From assembly GCA_949357655.1 (NCBI GenBank), contig CASHTG010000019.1, positions 1,054,001 to 1,118,000 of the forward strand: 64,000 nt of DNA, given 5' to 3'. The position numbers were made by a program, and so were the translations under genes. The notes under the pieces are model-generated. The model had not been told where the DNA came from. It saw only the letters and a list, made by a program, of their open reading frames with translations, and made no database searches. Below, in pieces: positions 37,215-50,970 of the stretch. Position 1 is the first letter of the stretch. Every line of letters begins with the position of its first letter. This DNA is from Parascedosporium putredinis. Lineage: Eukaryota > Ascomycota > Sordariomycetes > Microascales > Microascaceae.

Positions 37215-40200
37215 AGGAAAGGGGCAGGGGATGTGGACGGTACATGATGGCTGCATCTCGCAGCTAGGATGTTACGGGTCTCTCCGTGTAAGTCGATGCG
37301 CTAAGCAGTAGGTATGCCACACTTCACGTCAGCCAGGGCAGGCGGAAGACATTGAGAACGAGATGAGACCCCTAGTAGGAATCATTTCCGCAACACCACC
37401 AGATCCATGCTTCCCAGAGGACCTAGCAACGAATCGGCCTAGCTTTGAATACCAAGTGCAGTCACACCCGCGCCTCCAATCCGAGGAGCCACGCAATGAC
37501 GAAAGAAACAAAAAGATACAAGCGAGAAGACAAAATGGATGGGTGTAATCTAATGGATCCCCCATGTAGCCCTCAGTGTGTGGGCTCTGGCGGAAAAATT
37601 ATTGATGTACTGTGGAAGGCAAGAATAGCCTTGAGGCCCTCAGGCTGCACCTTCGTGTCGGCACAGCAGGTTGCTGTCGTTCAGGGGTGAGCGCCGTTGG
37701 AAGGTACATTGAAGCCCGGCCTGCTGCGCGGCGAGAAGTATTGAGGTGCCCACCACATCCATTCAATTGATCCATTAGATCCATTTGATCTATAGAATTG
37801 ATCTATCGAACTCGTTCCAAAGCTCTGGCACGAACGATGTTCATCCTGATTATACCCCATGACGTTAGCAACCGCATCACCTTGGCAAGTACATGCAGGA
37901 TTCATCGACGGATCCTACCCCGAACGTGCAATTCACCATGCATTGATAGGTTGTGAGGCCCCATCATAAAACCCTTGGTGCTGCCAAGGGGTTGCTCCTC
38001 CCTCCTTGATGCAAGGAACCGCGAGGAAGTCGCCTTCGAGACCTTTCCCGGGGTACAGCCTGCCCCAGGCACTCGGCCGTGACTGCTGTTTTTAGTGTCC
38101 TGACTGATAGGGAAACACGAACCCAGCAATAAGCGGCAGGCCAACCCGAAATAGAAGCAGCGCAATTTCGGCATGTCACCAAACTCGACGTCAAACTCCA
38201 TGCCTCAACCTAAACCCGAATTCGCTAGGGCAGGTAGCAGTAAGTGTTCAATTTATCGATAGGACAATTCAAAGTTGACGGAATGGATCAATTGACCATT
38301 ACCCCGGCAAAGCTCGTATTGGTACTGTTCATGCTGGATTGGTCTAAAGTTCGAGGGAGTCGTGTTAGGAAGAGCGTGGGGTTGCCTGTGCCGCTGCCCA
38401 CAGTGGCGTAGCCAGTGCTGTGAAAGTAGTTGGGATATCTCGAGTAATTCCTCAACGGAACGCTCATTGCTTCAATCCCTCAATTTTACCCCCTCGCGAT
38501 CACCTCTTGATCTTAGGTAGAAAAGCTCTTTACAACTTGTAGTTCAACTTGAGAAGCCACTCGTTGAAGGGTGGCGGAAGGTGCATAGGTCGTTGGGGCT
38601 TAGGAGCTCAAGCCATAGCTGTGACTCAATCAGCTTCTAGTTTGTTCAGGCGCACGTGTAATCATTTCATCTTTGATCCTAGATCAATCCTAGGTCAATT
38701 GATTGTTCCTGCCAACCTGTGCTCAGGAGGTGGTTTCCCCATGTGCCAATCAAACTTTGATGCAAAAGTATGATCGGTGGTTGGTAGCGCATGGTTACAT
38801 ATGAAGTCACTATTGAAGAGGCACCATTTATGATGCAAGCTTGACAAATATTGAACCCACGGACACACCGCAGCTGCAGTATCCCTTTCCCACTCCCCTT
38901 CCCACTCCCTTGTTGATTGATCAAATGGAGGGATCTAGATGTATCACGGTTCCTGCACTTCAGACGGGGTCTGTTCATCTTGTGCTGGGGAGAGCAAGCT
39001 CGGTCATAGCCAGACAGACGCTAGAAGCGGCGGGAAGGCTTCTAGAAGACCACCATCAACGATTAAGTTTCCGTCTGCGTGGCACTGCCCCCAGGGGCTG
39101 AACCAGCCGGGGGTTTTCCTCCCACGCAATGCTAGCTCATGTTGAATCCCCAGCTGGAGGACCGCAAAGCCACCTTTATTACTTGGCCCCATGAAACAAA
39201 ATTTGCTTCATGCGGATCCCTGGACTCGCAGGAGAGTCGAATCGCTCTTCATTTGCTTTCCCACCATAACAAGTTGGCATGAAAATACAACCTCATGGAC
39301 TCCGTGGTGCAATTTGATGGTAAATTCGAGAGCGTTCTCCCCACCTTGTTCTCTTCCTAATATTGTCGCAGGAAGAACGTGAAAGCCCATCCAGATCGTC
39401 TTGTGGCTTCCAAGGTCGACCCTCGATTATTAAGCCTAATCGATGATCGAACGTGCTTGTAGGAGGCGCCTAGCTAGCAATCATGGCTCCCCATCCCGGT
39501 CCCGGTATTTTGAAAACGTGGAGTCCGGGGCTTTATTATCTCACATTCTTTTCCAAGACAGCAGGCAAAACCATTGAACCTAGAAGCACCAACCGGTGCG
39601 ACGGGTCAGGAATCGAGAAGGCAACGCGATACACGTTCGGATATGCCGGGACCCTTGCCCTTTACCCCCAGAATTCATGAGGGCAGGGGACTCGGACATT
39701 TCAGTTGGGCAGCAGTTTGCCTTGTCAGAACCAGGGTCCTGTTACCCACCACCGGGCCGCACGATGCTTGTGCACTCGCACGAGGTCCTCGAGGAAGACA
39801 AACCAACCGGCCTTTGCAGCCCAGTTCCTGTCGGATTGGTGCAAAAGAGGTTAATACAGCTCCCACTCGCTCACGCCCGGGGCGCGGTCAGACAGGATGA
39901 GGAGTGCAACGGCAAGTCTTGTGTCGATGCCAGTGCACATCACCAACTTGTTCTCAGGCGTGTTTGAAAGGTGTTGTGCCATTTACGTCTAGCATTTGCA
40001 CAATTTCCTCGCAACTTAGCCAAGCATGTCGAGGGCCCTTCATTTGGAAAGCTGGCCGTTGCGCCACAGCCATTGGATGACACGTTTGAGCACTCCACTC
40101 ATGCGGCCCAAAAATACAAATGCCGGAGGAAGGAACGCATCCGGTTTTGTCGAAGATTTCTCCGAACCAGAGCCGATGGCCACAATCCAATGATAAGGGC

Positions 40201-42293
40201 CCAAGTGAGCCGCATGAGAGTGATGGAAGCTCAATGACCCGAACTTCAGCCCAAGCCGAGAACCGCGACGCGAAATCGCACGGCCGAACGACTCCCAACG
40301 CCGTTTGGATCGAGGCTCACAGCTCTCTTTGCGGGTTTGTTTACCTCTTCAGTTCATGTAGAGCAATCGCTTGCGATTCGCTTGATTTTTATCTTCGGCA
40401 ATCTGTGGAGTCGAAGGTGGTTGCCGCTCGGCTGTACGGTGGCCCGCAGGGCGACTGGTAATAACAGGCTACGAGAAGATTCTCCTCGCACCTCAGATTG
40501 ATATAGCCCCCATTTCTAATATAGCCTCCTCAAGCCTACGCTACAACCTGATCTGGCCAAGCGATGCGGAGTGGCCTTTTCAAGGGCCCATTGCCTTGAA
40601 GCGTACTTCGCAAGTATCCAGTACATTGCGACCCTGCCCTCCCCCACCCCTTACACTTTTTCCGGCGAATTATTTTCTCGTCAGTGACACAACGACACCT
40701 CTTTCGCGTTTAAAGTTGAGGGGCCAAAGGGATTCCAATACCTGTCAGAGGCCTTTCTCGGCGCCGTGCTCCCCTTCGCGCTCTCCCCAGGAGTCCAAGA
40801 GCGCGGTCACTGTAACTATGCTAGGGTGCCCTTTGTCTCTCGCCAGAGGTTGCGCAAATGGCACGGTTCCCTAAAACTAGAAGAAAATGCTAAAGTTTTG
40901 GATCGCCTCGAAATCCGGCTTTTGGAGGGCACCAAACACCTTGGAATGGAGAGTGCCAAGAGGAAACAGAGGGAAAAGAAAAAAAAATAAACCCACCCAA
41001 AATGGGTTTCGAGTGTGTCTTTCCTTTGGGGTTGAGCAAGCGCACGCCCTCTCGTCTCGCCCATCGGCATCCGCATGGTAGGGCTTGTTTCAGCTTCCTT
41101 ATTCCTCAATACGTCGCCTTGGTCAGGCCGGGATCCTTCTAAACCTTCTCAATAAACCCAACTTCGTGGCCTCTACGCTACCACATTCCGCCCTCTCCGC
41201 TCGGCTGGGCGAGACTCTCATCGTATCTTTGGCAGCACCAATGTGGCGGAAGGGATCAGGAAAGAAGAGAACAGAGAAAAAAAAAAAAAAGCCGCCAAAT
41301 CTTGAGGCCAGGGGATAAGCTGGGTGGGTATTCCACCGTCCTCCATCACAAGGATCCTTCCACCCCCTCCCCTGCCCTGGCAAGACCGGGGGTGGGATTG
41401 ATTCGGCCACTGGCTGTTTCTATAATGGGCGCGCAACAAGAGACGAAAGACGAGCATTAAGATGCCCAAATTAATGCTGCCGTCATCGTTGGCCACCCTC
41501 AGTCCCCACCACACGCCCATCTGAGGTCTCGCACCTGCTTGGGGGTGAAGTAAACCAGCGCGTGCTTTAACTTCTGGGATGAAAGGAGGAACGCAGGGTG
41601 TCCCAGTCTCTCGACACGCCCGGAAGCCCGCCCTGGCGTCTGTGGCAGATCAGACGATATAATAATGCGGCCTTTGGCCCACCTCGCACTTATAAGCACT
41701 TCATAAGCACTCTGACTTACTGATCGTCCATGCTTCTAACCTTCTGTCACCATATGAGAAACCGAAATTCAGAAAAGGGGGATTCGAATCGCAGCAGAGA
41801 AGATCCCGGAAGCTTATTCCTTGACACGACGCTTGGCTAAACAACTCGGTTGACTTGTTCATAAGCACATCGACTCGCTACACATCCCGGGCTTTTATTT
41901 TACCTCGACCCTCTCGCTTTTGGAATTCTCGATTCGACAAACAAAAGCCCACAGTCGATGCAGAAAGGTATGGGAGACTTGTGCGTAAAGGTGCCGTATC
42001 ACCTTTAGTGTGTGGGATACGAACCATGGAAAGCGCTTTTTACTGACATGAGCATCCACAGCCAGACGACCTTCTACTACCTTACACACCCACCCGGCTT
42101 CCCCAGCCATCCAATCATCCTACCCTAAAAGCCGACATTACATCGACGCAAGTGACGCTACCCCAGCACATTGAGAGATCAGTACCAGATATACAGCCTG
42201 TTAGCGGTGGCCTGCAAATTCGCTCCGAGTGGTGAAATTTCCCAATCGCCCGCGTCCCCTCCCCTTAACCACCAGCGCTGAGAGTATAAATCT

Positions 42294-43627
42294 ATGTACT
42301 CGGCTGGTCGAAGGCCGCCATCTACTCTAGAGCACCTCCCGAATCCCCGAAGCAACCACAACCACGGCAGCCATAGGGGTCACACCGAATCCTACTCACC
42401 TTTCCTCACAGAAGCATCAGCCGTCCGGCCTGCCGACGCTGCCCCAAAGGGCCCCCTCTCATCAAATTCTTTCCATCCAGAGCCCGGCGGCCGTCCAGAG
42501 CGGTTCGCTCTGGCGGGATCCATGCATCGGAGGCACACTGGCGGGCAACTACCGTGTAGGAGACTACAATGTCGATTACTCTACCCAGGAGTCGCATCCG
42601 GGCGAGCAAAACCAGCAGCAACACGCTTACGAGACATCGACGCACCACCAAACGCACCAAAATACTCTGCACCATCCGAGAGCCCCGCCTAGCGGGCTCC
42701 ATGACCCTCCCGAGCAGCATACACCGACGCATCACGCTCACCACCCCGTCATGTCGCAACACCACCCCCATCATCCTCACCAAGTGCTGATGGACCCATC
42801 GCACATGGGCCATCAGAGGCACACACTGGGGCCTCCCCATTTCGGCGGGCCTGGCCCGGTCGTGGCGCCTTTGTACCCGTCGATGTCGACGCCCACGCAA
42901 CCGACGCACCCTTCCCATGGGGCCGGCGTAAAACGACCTCGACCCGACGACCTTGACCTCTCGGTGCCAGGAATCCCCGACTTAGAGCAGCCCGATCTAG
43001 ATGGAATGCCGCAAGGTGGTATGGGAGCGGCTTATGCGGCCGCAGCCCATCAACAACAGCAGCAACAGCAGCCCCTCAGCCGGGCGCGCCACCGACCCAT
43101 CACCACCACCGACTCCCGGATACGGGTCCCCTTCCAAGATGATGAGGCGTGATGGCGATGGTGGAGGAGGAGGTGCGCCCAGCATGGTTGGACAAGCCGG
43201 TATGCCGGCACCTGCCGCGAGGCCGCGGGGCCCGAAACTGAAGTTCACGCCGGAAGACGACCAGCTTTTGATCGACCTAAAAGAAAATAAGAGCCTGACG
43301 TGGAAACAAATCGCGGATTTCTTCCCTGGCAGGTCCTCTGGAACCCTCCAAGTGCGGTACTGTACGAAGCTGAAGGCCAAGACCACTCAGTGGACAGATG
43401 AAACGGTAAGTTGCCTATCCATTTCGTCGAAAGCTTTCGATGGAGGGCACGACTACAGACGCCGCGGCGGTTTGCTAATGTATACCGTATAGGACCAAAA
43501 GTTACGCGCGGCTCTTCAAGACTACGAGAACGAAAAGTGGCGCATCGTCGCCAACAAGGTCGGAACTGGCTTCACTCCAGTCGCATGCCGAGAGCGGGCG
43601 GCCCAGTTGATGGGAGAGAGCTTATAG
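42294..43627 (+). CDS. Myb/SANT-like DNA-binding protein
   Basis: A likely transcription factor. The N-terminal two thirds is low complexity, rich in His, Pro and Gln (HH-rich runs, a QQQQQQQ tract near 43050), and includes NYRVGDYNVDYSTQE. The C-terminus has two SANT/Myb repeats: PKLKFTPEDDQLLIDLKENK with WKQIADFFPGRSSGTLQVRY, then WTDETDQKLRAALQDYENEK with WRIVANKVGTGFTP. Each has the spaced W or aromatic residues of Myb helices. The intron 43406-43492 (GTAAGT, CTAAT, ATAG) splits the second repeat, and the stop is at 43625. Frame changes at 42345-42348 and 43072-43075 each equal two lost C or one gained; about 415-416 residues result. The start is uncertain: a TATAAA-like string lies only 10 bases before ATG 42294. 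I do not know a specific name. Confidence 0.8.
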
Positions 43628-46600
43628 CATTCAATGTCCCCTCCGGGAGCTTCAGCTCCCGAGTCAGGGACACAGTATATCCGCAGCAACTCCATTAACG
43701 AGGTGGGAGTTGTGATAGACGAACGCGGATAGCCTCGATTACGCGGCGCCAGATGACTCAGTCTTGCGAGGGAGATTCTGTACAAACAGGCTTAGATTCA
43801 CAGGAGCCGGTGAGGGCTTTTCGTGGAGACCGCAACAAATGGGCCATTCTTCCTCGGTCATCTGGCGACATTCAAGACTCAACATGTTCACCGCCATCCA
43901 TTTTGACGTGATACCCCGCTCTGCGCTAAGCTACCACGCGCTCTGAGCATGCGGGTATTAATTCAAACCCTTGGCATAATTGAAGATGACAATACTTGGC
44001 TCGCTCTTCTCTCGTCTCGTCGCAAGAGACTACGAGATAGTCTGCGAAGCGAGGTGGAGGCAAGAATGTGTCATATTCTTGCCCTTCTATCATCTGTCAT
44101 CTCTTTATCTCCTCTCCCCTTCCCCTTCAATGTTCCCTCCTCTCTCTCAATTTCTCCCTCCCTCCCTTTCACGATAATGGCACAAGTATAGGTAGTAAAG
44201 ACTAATCAGACCTATCCTTGTTTTCTTTACTGTCACATTCTACACGGACACAAACCCACGGGCTCTCTGCTTCAACGAATATATCTTGGAGGGTCGGCGT
44301 ACATGTATATGGAATTTCATTTTTTTCTCTTTTTCCCTGTCTCTGGTTTACGAACGAAGATCTGCAATTCTACTTCTCCTTTTTTGGCGGTTTTCTTTGA
44401 TTCTATTTTTCTCACCACGCCTCCTTCCGGCTTACTTCCTTTCCTATCTATGCTATACGACGAACAATAGACCAATTTTTCTTTGCTTTCCCCATTCCAA
44501 TTCTTTATTCATACCGTGGCATAATGGCAACTCATTACTCTTCCCGGAGTCCTCCGAAAGCGAAAGAATTCGGCGAAAGAATTCAGCGAGCAAGCCAGAA
44601 GCGAGAGGCTGGCATGGAGCATGGAGCATGGAGCGCAAGTGGTCGTTGGCCCAAAGCCACTTGGGCAACCTCGCTTGTGCCAAAACGGCAATACGAACGT
44701 GAGGGGCGGCGCATAATGGGCGATGATATGTTCCAATTCAGCGACGACTGCCGAGCCGGGAAACATCGAGGACAATCAATGCGAGGGACAGATATTGGAA
44801 AGCGAAACAGGGCGAGTGGATTCGGATAATAATGGCCAATGGCGTGGTCACCGCAGCCTGTAGTCTCTTTTCCCGCTTCCGGCTGCGGCACAGATCAATG
44901 ATGGAGGGTTTTTGATATTGCAGGGATTTGGTGTGCAGTGCAAGAAGCGCAATCCACCGGGGAGGAAAAAATATTTGGCACGACATACGCAGAATGAGGA
45001 TAGGGACAGACAACAGGCAGTCCACTCTCCGCCCCTCCAATTTATCACGCACGTCGCGCTCACAGCGCAGCGGGTGTACGTGCCCCGGAAAAGTCCAGAG
45101 TTGGAGCTGGCTGAGCATTGGGGGATCACAAATAGCCGAGATCGTTAAGTTTTGGCCGCCTACCATATCCGGGGTCCTCTTCTCTTGTTCGCGCATGGAG
45201 GGCGCTCACGAAAATTCAGTCATCGCCCTGACTCGGGGGCGCCCCATTCCTAAACCGCCATTGCTTTTCCTTGGGGCGATGGAAAGGTGATTGATGTGTT
45301 GGCGTTCATCTACGAAGGAGCGGAGCCCAAAGAAAAACTGGGCCGAGAACAAGAGTGAGGCTCCCTAATGCAAGGGTCGGGGTTGGCGGCCTTGGATGGC
45401 CACAAATGGCTTACACACCTAATACGACGATGGCTGGTGCCAGGTAATGAATGATGTGAAATTTGATCAAGGCTTGGTCGGGATATAATAGAGGGCTTGT
45501 TCTTTGTTTTCCTTTTTCCTCCTCGAGAAGGGGAAGGGGGTGTTCGTTATCGGCGTTGAGGGAGATCGAGGACCATCCGTTGTTCATACTGTTGAGGGGG
45601 TGTTGGTCACTGCTTGCTCTCTCCTCCACTCGAATTCACAAGCTGCCCAAGGGGAGGAAGGAGGAAAGGTTATGTGGCTTGAGTGTATGGCCATTTTCTT
45701 TTGCTTTTCCAAGATTTCCTATGTCCATGTTCACACTGGCTTGCTCTTCTGTTGAGTCTAGTGTAGTGTTGGTCGAGACGAGACGAGGTGCAGTAGGGCG
45801 TAGTGCTCCTCTCGGATTTGTTTCCTTCTTCGCCCTTTCCGTTTTGTTTTTACTTGTCGATCCCTTTGTCTGCCTTGACCAAGTTTTCCTTGCAAGTTAG
45901 TATATCCTGGTATTATAGATTTTCACTTATTATTGTTTAAACTACAATGCAACGCTGTTGGTAGCTGCGTTTTTCGGTCCGCGTGTTTGGTTTTTCCCAT
46001 CATCTCAACTCTATCACGGAGGTTATGGCCCTGGCTACGTCGGGCCCGCGCGCCAACTATAATAATAAGAACCGGCGAGATCAACACCCTGCTGCTTGGA
46101 AAGAAGCTACCACCCCAACGGGGACGTGGGCCGGCAGAGCCTTGATATGGGGAGTTTCAGGTGCCTGACGGCACTTGGTGATGCGGCAAGCCCAGTGGAC
46201 AGATCTGGAACGGTGGGGAGAGTGTTTGAGCGGAGAAGAGGGGGGTGGGAGGCAAGCGGACGAGAGCGGAGAATAGAGGAGAAGGGGGCTGGGGATTGGT
46301 CGGGGGAGCGGAGGGTTTGGAAGAGATGTCGTGAGGCCAGTCCCAGAGGAGGGATGTAGGCGTGCACGCGTGCGTGGATGTATGTGTGTGGGATTCACAT
46401 TCGGCCATGGATGAATATCAGGGCCCAGCTAATGGAGGGTACAATATGCCTTGATTGGGTTGGGCGGTATCGCTGCCCGCCAAAGTCCCGCGGTAGTATA
46501 CGGTACATCTGCCGGCCCTCGTGATATACCCTTCTGGAAAGGCAGGCCGCGAACGTCAGGTCGGGTGAATCTAGAGCTTATTGTCTGAAACAAATTGGGA

Positions 46601-46641
46601 GATGATAGAGTGAGTGAGTAAGTGGAGATATGGGGAGGTGT

Positions 46642-46684
<43 letters not shown>

Positions 46685-49600
46685 GGAGCGAAAGGGAGGG
46701 GGCTGGTTGTTCGCGAGGCCCTTTGGTCGCAGCGGGTGCCTGTGTTTGGTGTTTGGGTTGCACACCTTCCTTTTCTCGCGCCTGCATCTAGGTCTTGGAA
46801 CTTGGAAGCCTCAAAGGGCTGCAGGGAGCGCGAGAGAAGGTAAGGGGGAGGGTGGAGCAGTAGAGTGGGAGAGGAGGGGAGGAGAACAGCACAGGATGGT
46901 GGGAGGAGGGGGATGACTGCCCGGCTTTGTTTGGGGACGGGCTATTCCCGCGTCGACTGTGCGTGCGTGTGCGGTGTGCTCTGTCAACGTCAACGCGCCG
47001 CGGGCCGTGGAAAGGGAAGAAGGCGGTGGGAGGGTGATGTGGACTTTCTTTTGGCGGATCCTGGTTGCGATGGGCCATATCAAGATGCAATATAGGTTCA
47101 GGGTGCCCACCAACGAAGAGGGGGCGGGGGCGCGCGCATTCACGCGCACACGCACGCGGAGAAAGAGAAAGAGAGAGAGAGAGAGAGAGCAGAAAGAGAG
47201 AACAGAAAACAACTGAACCGTAATTACAATGTTTGTTTTTCGAATCATGCTTGCTTGCTGAAGAGCGCATATGCAAAAGTAAAATGGGCCACCGGTGGCC
47301 TAGGTTCCCCCGCCCGAGAGAGACAAAGAAAAAAGGAGAAAAAAAAGAAAAAAAAAAAGAAACAAAAGCCTAATTTGTCTGCTGGGATTGCACACTGATA
47401 TCTGGCGGAATTAATCATGCATCGAGTTTGGCGTCGAGATGAAGGGGTGGAGCGGATTCGCATCGTGTTGTTTGTGGGGGTTTTTAGAGGGTCGTCGAGA
47501 CGAGGGGGCGAACAGGACGCGGGGTTCCGGGCCAGACGGACACTTGCCGGAAAAGTCCGTAAGGCCGGCGTGTTCGGAGCTTGAGGTGTAACAATTGATG
47601 TTGCTACGCTGTGTCGTCGGCGCTACTTCATTATTTCCCGCTGGAGATTTCTGCCTGGGTTTCATTTTTAACCTTTGTCGAGGTTCGGGCGGGGGCTGGA
47701 AAGTGGAATCGCGCGGTTCTTCCTCATTTCTCTTCCGCCTTTTCTTTCCTTTTTTCTCGTTCTTTTTTTCTTGGTCTTTTATGAATTTTTGTTTCTTCTT
47801 CATTTGAAGAAGGGAGGGGGTGGCTGTGATGGAGATGTTTGAGCCAGGATCAATAATTCAATCCAAGTCCTGGCGCGGCTGGCTTGCCCCCTGCCCCGGG
47901 AGGCCCAGCTGCTTGGGTCAGAAAAAGAAAAGAAGAACCAAGAAGAAAACCCCCGAAGGATCTCGCGGACTGCGGGGCTGAAAAAACTTCTGTCCACAGG
48001 TTTTATCAATGTGACGGGGGCCAATTGGCAGCGGTCCCCGGCCACTCAGTTCTTGGGATTAAACGGCGTCGATATCCATCTGGGGAGGGGGGAGGGGGAA
48101 CCCTCACACCGTCGACACTTCAGCCCGGTGGATCTCTCCTTTTGGGCCCCTTCAGCTTGGTCACTGTCAAGGATTGATGCTCGAAGGGGGTCCTGGTGAG
48201 CGTTGGTGGAGGGGCGTGAGAGTTGTTCATCGAGACGGCGAAATCAGCTCGAGTGTTGGCTCTCGATGGGTTTATAAATCCATCCATCCAGGATTGATGT
48301 GTGCTGAAGATGGCTTTAATCCTTCAAAGGCAGAACCCGGACGCTTGGTTGGATGCGTCACCATCCATGTCCGAGTCTGAAAGCCGTTGGCCGTCTAGTG
48401 TCTGCCCAACTCGAAGGGCTGACGCGCTAGGCTTGCTAGGTCTGCACATCCCACGTTGGAACAAGGCAATTAAGCGAAGGGGAGATGGAAATCCCGCACA
48501 TGATTCGAGCGAGAGCACGGCGTCGATCTGGACACGGTGTGACGAGAACAACGATCAACGACCGGGATAGGGCGAGGTCGAGAAGGAGGGGGTGAAGAAG
48601 GACAAGACAAAAAAGGGAAGAGTAGGTAAGAAAAAGAAAGAAAAATTCAAGGACAGAGAAAGTGGCTTAGATGTGTGTTAGTCGTTGTGCACGAGCTCAC
48701 CCAACTCATACCTATCTGAGGCTCAAGAGTTTGATCAGGCGAGAGCTACTGGGGTCGCCTGTTTCCCCAGGGCGACCGGTCACGCGTGCTGGTTCTGGTC
48801 TGGATCTGCAAAGACGGTATTATTGCAAGCCATCAAGAGATCCATTCATAGATCAATAGATGGACCTTTTGATCGATCCAGGGTATGCAATGGTGTTGCC
48901 ATGTTCCCACATCCTGGCAGCGCCATCAATAGTAGATGTTGTTCATGAGGGGGTGTGGTTGAAGAACATCTCGCGACGCAGGAACCTAGATCCTGTCCAT
49001 AGATCCATGGATGTCCACCGGTGTCAGCTGAGAAGGGTACGGCAAAAGCAAGGACAAAGTTATACACATCAAATTTCATCGTGACGAAATAAAAGTCGTA
49101 GACTCATTAGTTGGCGCTCCCGGAGCAGTTCTTGTTTCTCCTCGCCAAGCCCTTGCATTCCCTCCGCCATCCGGTGCCACCGGGCTTCGACCCCTTGATC
49201 CCCGGCCGTCCCTTCCGCGCCTTTCATTGTCATGATAGTGACGACACCTGCTCTAGCCCTTTCAGCCTCGGGGCTTGTTTGAGCAGCTTTCGAGTACGCC
49301 ACTAACAATCCGAGGGGCGATGAACGACGGCACAGGCAAAAACGCGGGATTTGGAAAAAGGGTAGAAGGTTGGCGGCGCATCAGCCGCTACGGATATCCA
49401 CCCAGCTGAACGGACCAGCCAGTCTTAAGCTTTTATGTCGATCCCTGACGAGGCCGAGGGGTGTGCTGTTTTGTTCTTGGCTCGGCCGAGTTCCCCCTCG
49501 CTGTCATGGAAGGGGGGTATCATCGTTTGTTGGCTCGCTCCATGTATCACTTGGGTCGAGAACACATGGATGCGTCAAAGTCGCTACGGTTATGCGAGAA

Positions 49601-50970
49601 AATAAAAAGAAAAAAGAAAAGAAACAAAAACCCCCTGGTCGCTCTGGGCTGATGAGATGCGCCACGTGTGCCATACACCAGCCATTGTCGATTGACGGAT
49701 CTTGCGGATCTTTGTGGAATTTGCGGGGGCTGGGACCCGGCCCGGAACGTTGGTCGGGGCGGGGCGGTTCGGGTTCGACAACGGGCCTCCGTGGTGCGAC
49801 TGGCTCGCCGGCATGGCCCCGACTTGGTTGTATGGGGTCTCTGTGGACTGCTCCCGTCGGCAGCCAAAGCAGTTATCCGACGGGGACATCCCCGGCACCC
49901 GAAGCTTATTGGGTTCCAGGCTTAATTTCCGTCGCGAGACTGATGGCTAGGCGGAGGGCGCACTATCAATTGATTTGGTCCGATTTTGCTCACACTTAGA
50001 GTGAGAGTTTCTTTCTTTCTTTAGAAGGACGCAAAGATCCCGCAATTTACAAAGACACGGGTGCTCTACCGCATCCCGCTGTCACTGGACCCAATGGATC
50101 ATATTCCAACATTATGGCATTCGTATTTTTAGGTTTGCTGCAATAAGGCGTCGCGTTTCGTTTTGTTTCGGGAAATATTTAATACAAGGAGGAGTACAAC
50201 CAGTCGAGTACCTCCGTGGCCCCTACATAGTACCGGACAGAGCCCTTGCGGTATATCCACGTGATATGGATCCATTGGCTTGGTTGCGGCTTCCCGTCAA
50301 GAATTCAGTGAGCTCCAGTGGGGCACTAGGCACTAGCTTGAGCTAACTGGCAAGGGCTGGCCAGAGCATTAGTGAGCAGTCCTGACTCTCAAAGCCACAC
50401 AGCCACACGGTCGCCACTTGAAAATCACCTTGACTGCCTGGAACGTCATCACTGCACCGATTATCAAAAATGTGCATTGGTTTGTGCTCACAAGCATGAA
50501 CCTGCCTCAGCTATCAATCTCAATCACCAAGATCAGATTCTGGATCAATTTCATTTTCCTCAAGTTCTACGGACCATATATGCATATGCGAACCATGATA
50601 CGTTTTGATTCGTGAAATTGAACCCCAGGCCACGGCAAGGAGTGAGGCTTGTTGCCGCCTTGGAGTGCATAAGTCGTGAATCCTGGGTTTGCGCCTTGCC
50701 TTGCCTTCGCTCGTGTTTCACCGGCTTAATTCACCAAGAGTCAAATATCGGGAATTCAACCCAAGCCATCGTAACGGGGCTTGGTATCTCCTCTTTCCAT
50801 CTCCCGTTTCTCTTTTCTTTCGGGTCTATCAAGGTTTTCGCCTTAAGGAGCCTTATTATACCCACAGCCGTGCTTGAGGCTCGGTAGCTTGACCCCTGGT
50901 TTACCACCTTCGTCCTTTTCAGGTACCCAACGTGCAATAGACCGAGGGTTGAGTGGGAGCTGCAGCAGTC
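43628..50970. other. 7.3-kb gene-free region between the Myb gene and RAD26
   Basis: No coding region is supported. Candidate frames, the longest around 46788-47276 and 49370-49999, are low-complexity or overlap on both strands. The stretch holds pyrimidine-rich sequence after the Myb stop (44085-44460), GA microsatellites at 46649-46679 and 47171-47189, A-rich sequence near 47330-47365, and a GATC-rich cluster at 48838-48880 with a second piece near 49000. The last part should contain the RAD26 promoter. Confidence 0.6.
46649..46679. repeat. (GA)n microsatellite
   Basis: About fifteen GA units. A shorter GA run lies at 47171-47189. Confidence 0.95.

Larger units (their letters stand above)
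29985..42293. other. 12.3-kb gene-free region between PRP8 and the Myb gene
   Basis: No coding region is supported here. Open frames reach about 150 codons on both strands but overlap each other, lack family resemblance and lack paired splice sites that would extend them. Base composition is ordinary, without the AT-rich bias of RIP-mutated transposons. Landmarks are a (TG) run at 31229-31254, CA/CACCC-rich sequence at 32690-32735, a GGGTTCT tandem repeat at 36556-36582, a 20-A run at 37195-37214, GATC-rich clusters at 37763-37807 and 38671-38705, and three TAAGCAC copies at 41690-41870. Many CCCCT/AGGGG-type pentamers lie at 33840-35800. It could be long 5' leader, promoter or non-coding RNA sequence for the Myb gene; that is inference. 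Confidence 0.6.

Noticed and set aside
29985..42293. RIP-degraded transposon relics
   Set aside because: No AT-rich shift, no terminal repeats and no transposase or reverse-transcriptase fragments were seen.
45463..45900. 146-codon open frame in the gap after the Myb gene
   Set aside because: It has no family resemblance and overlaps another open frame (45504-45755). The surrounding sequence looks non-coding.
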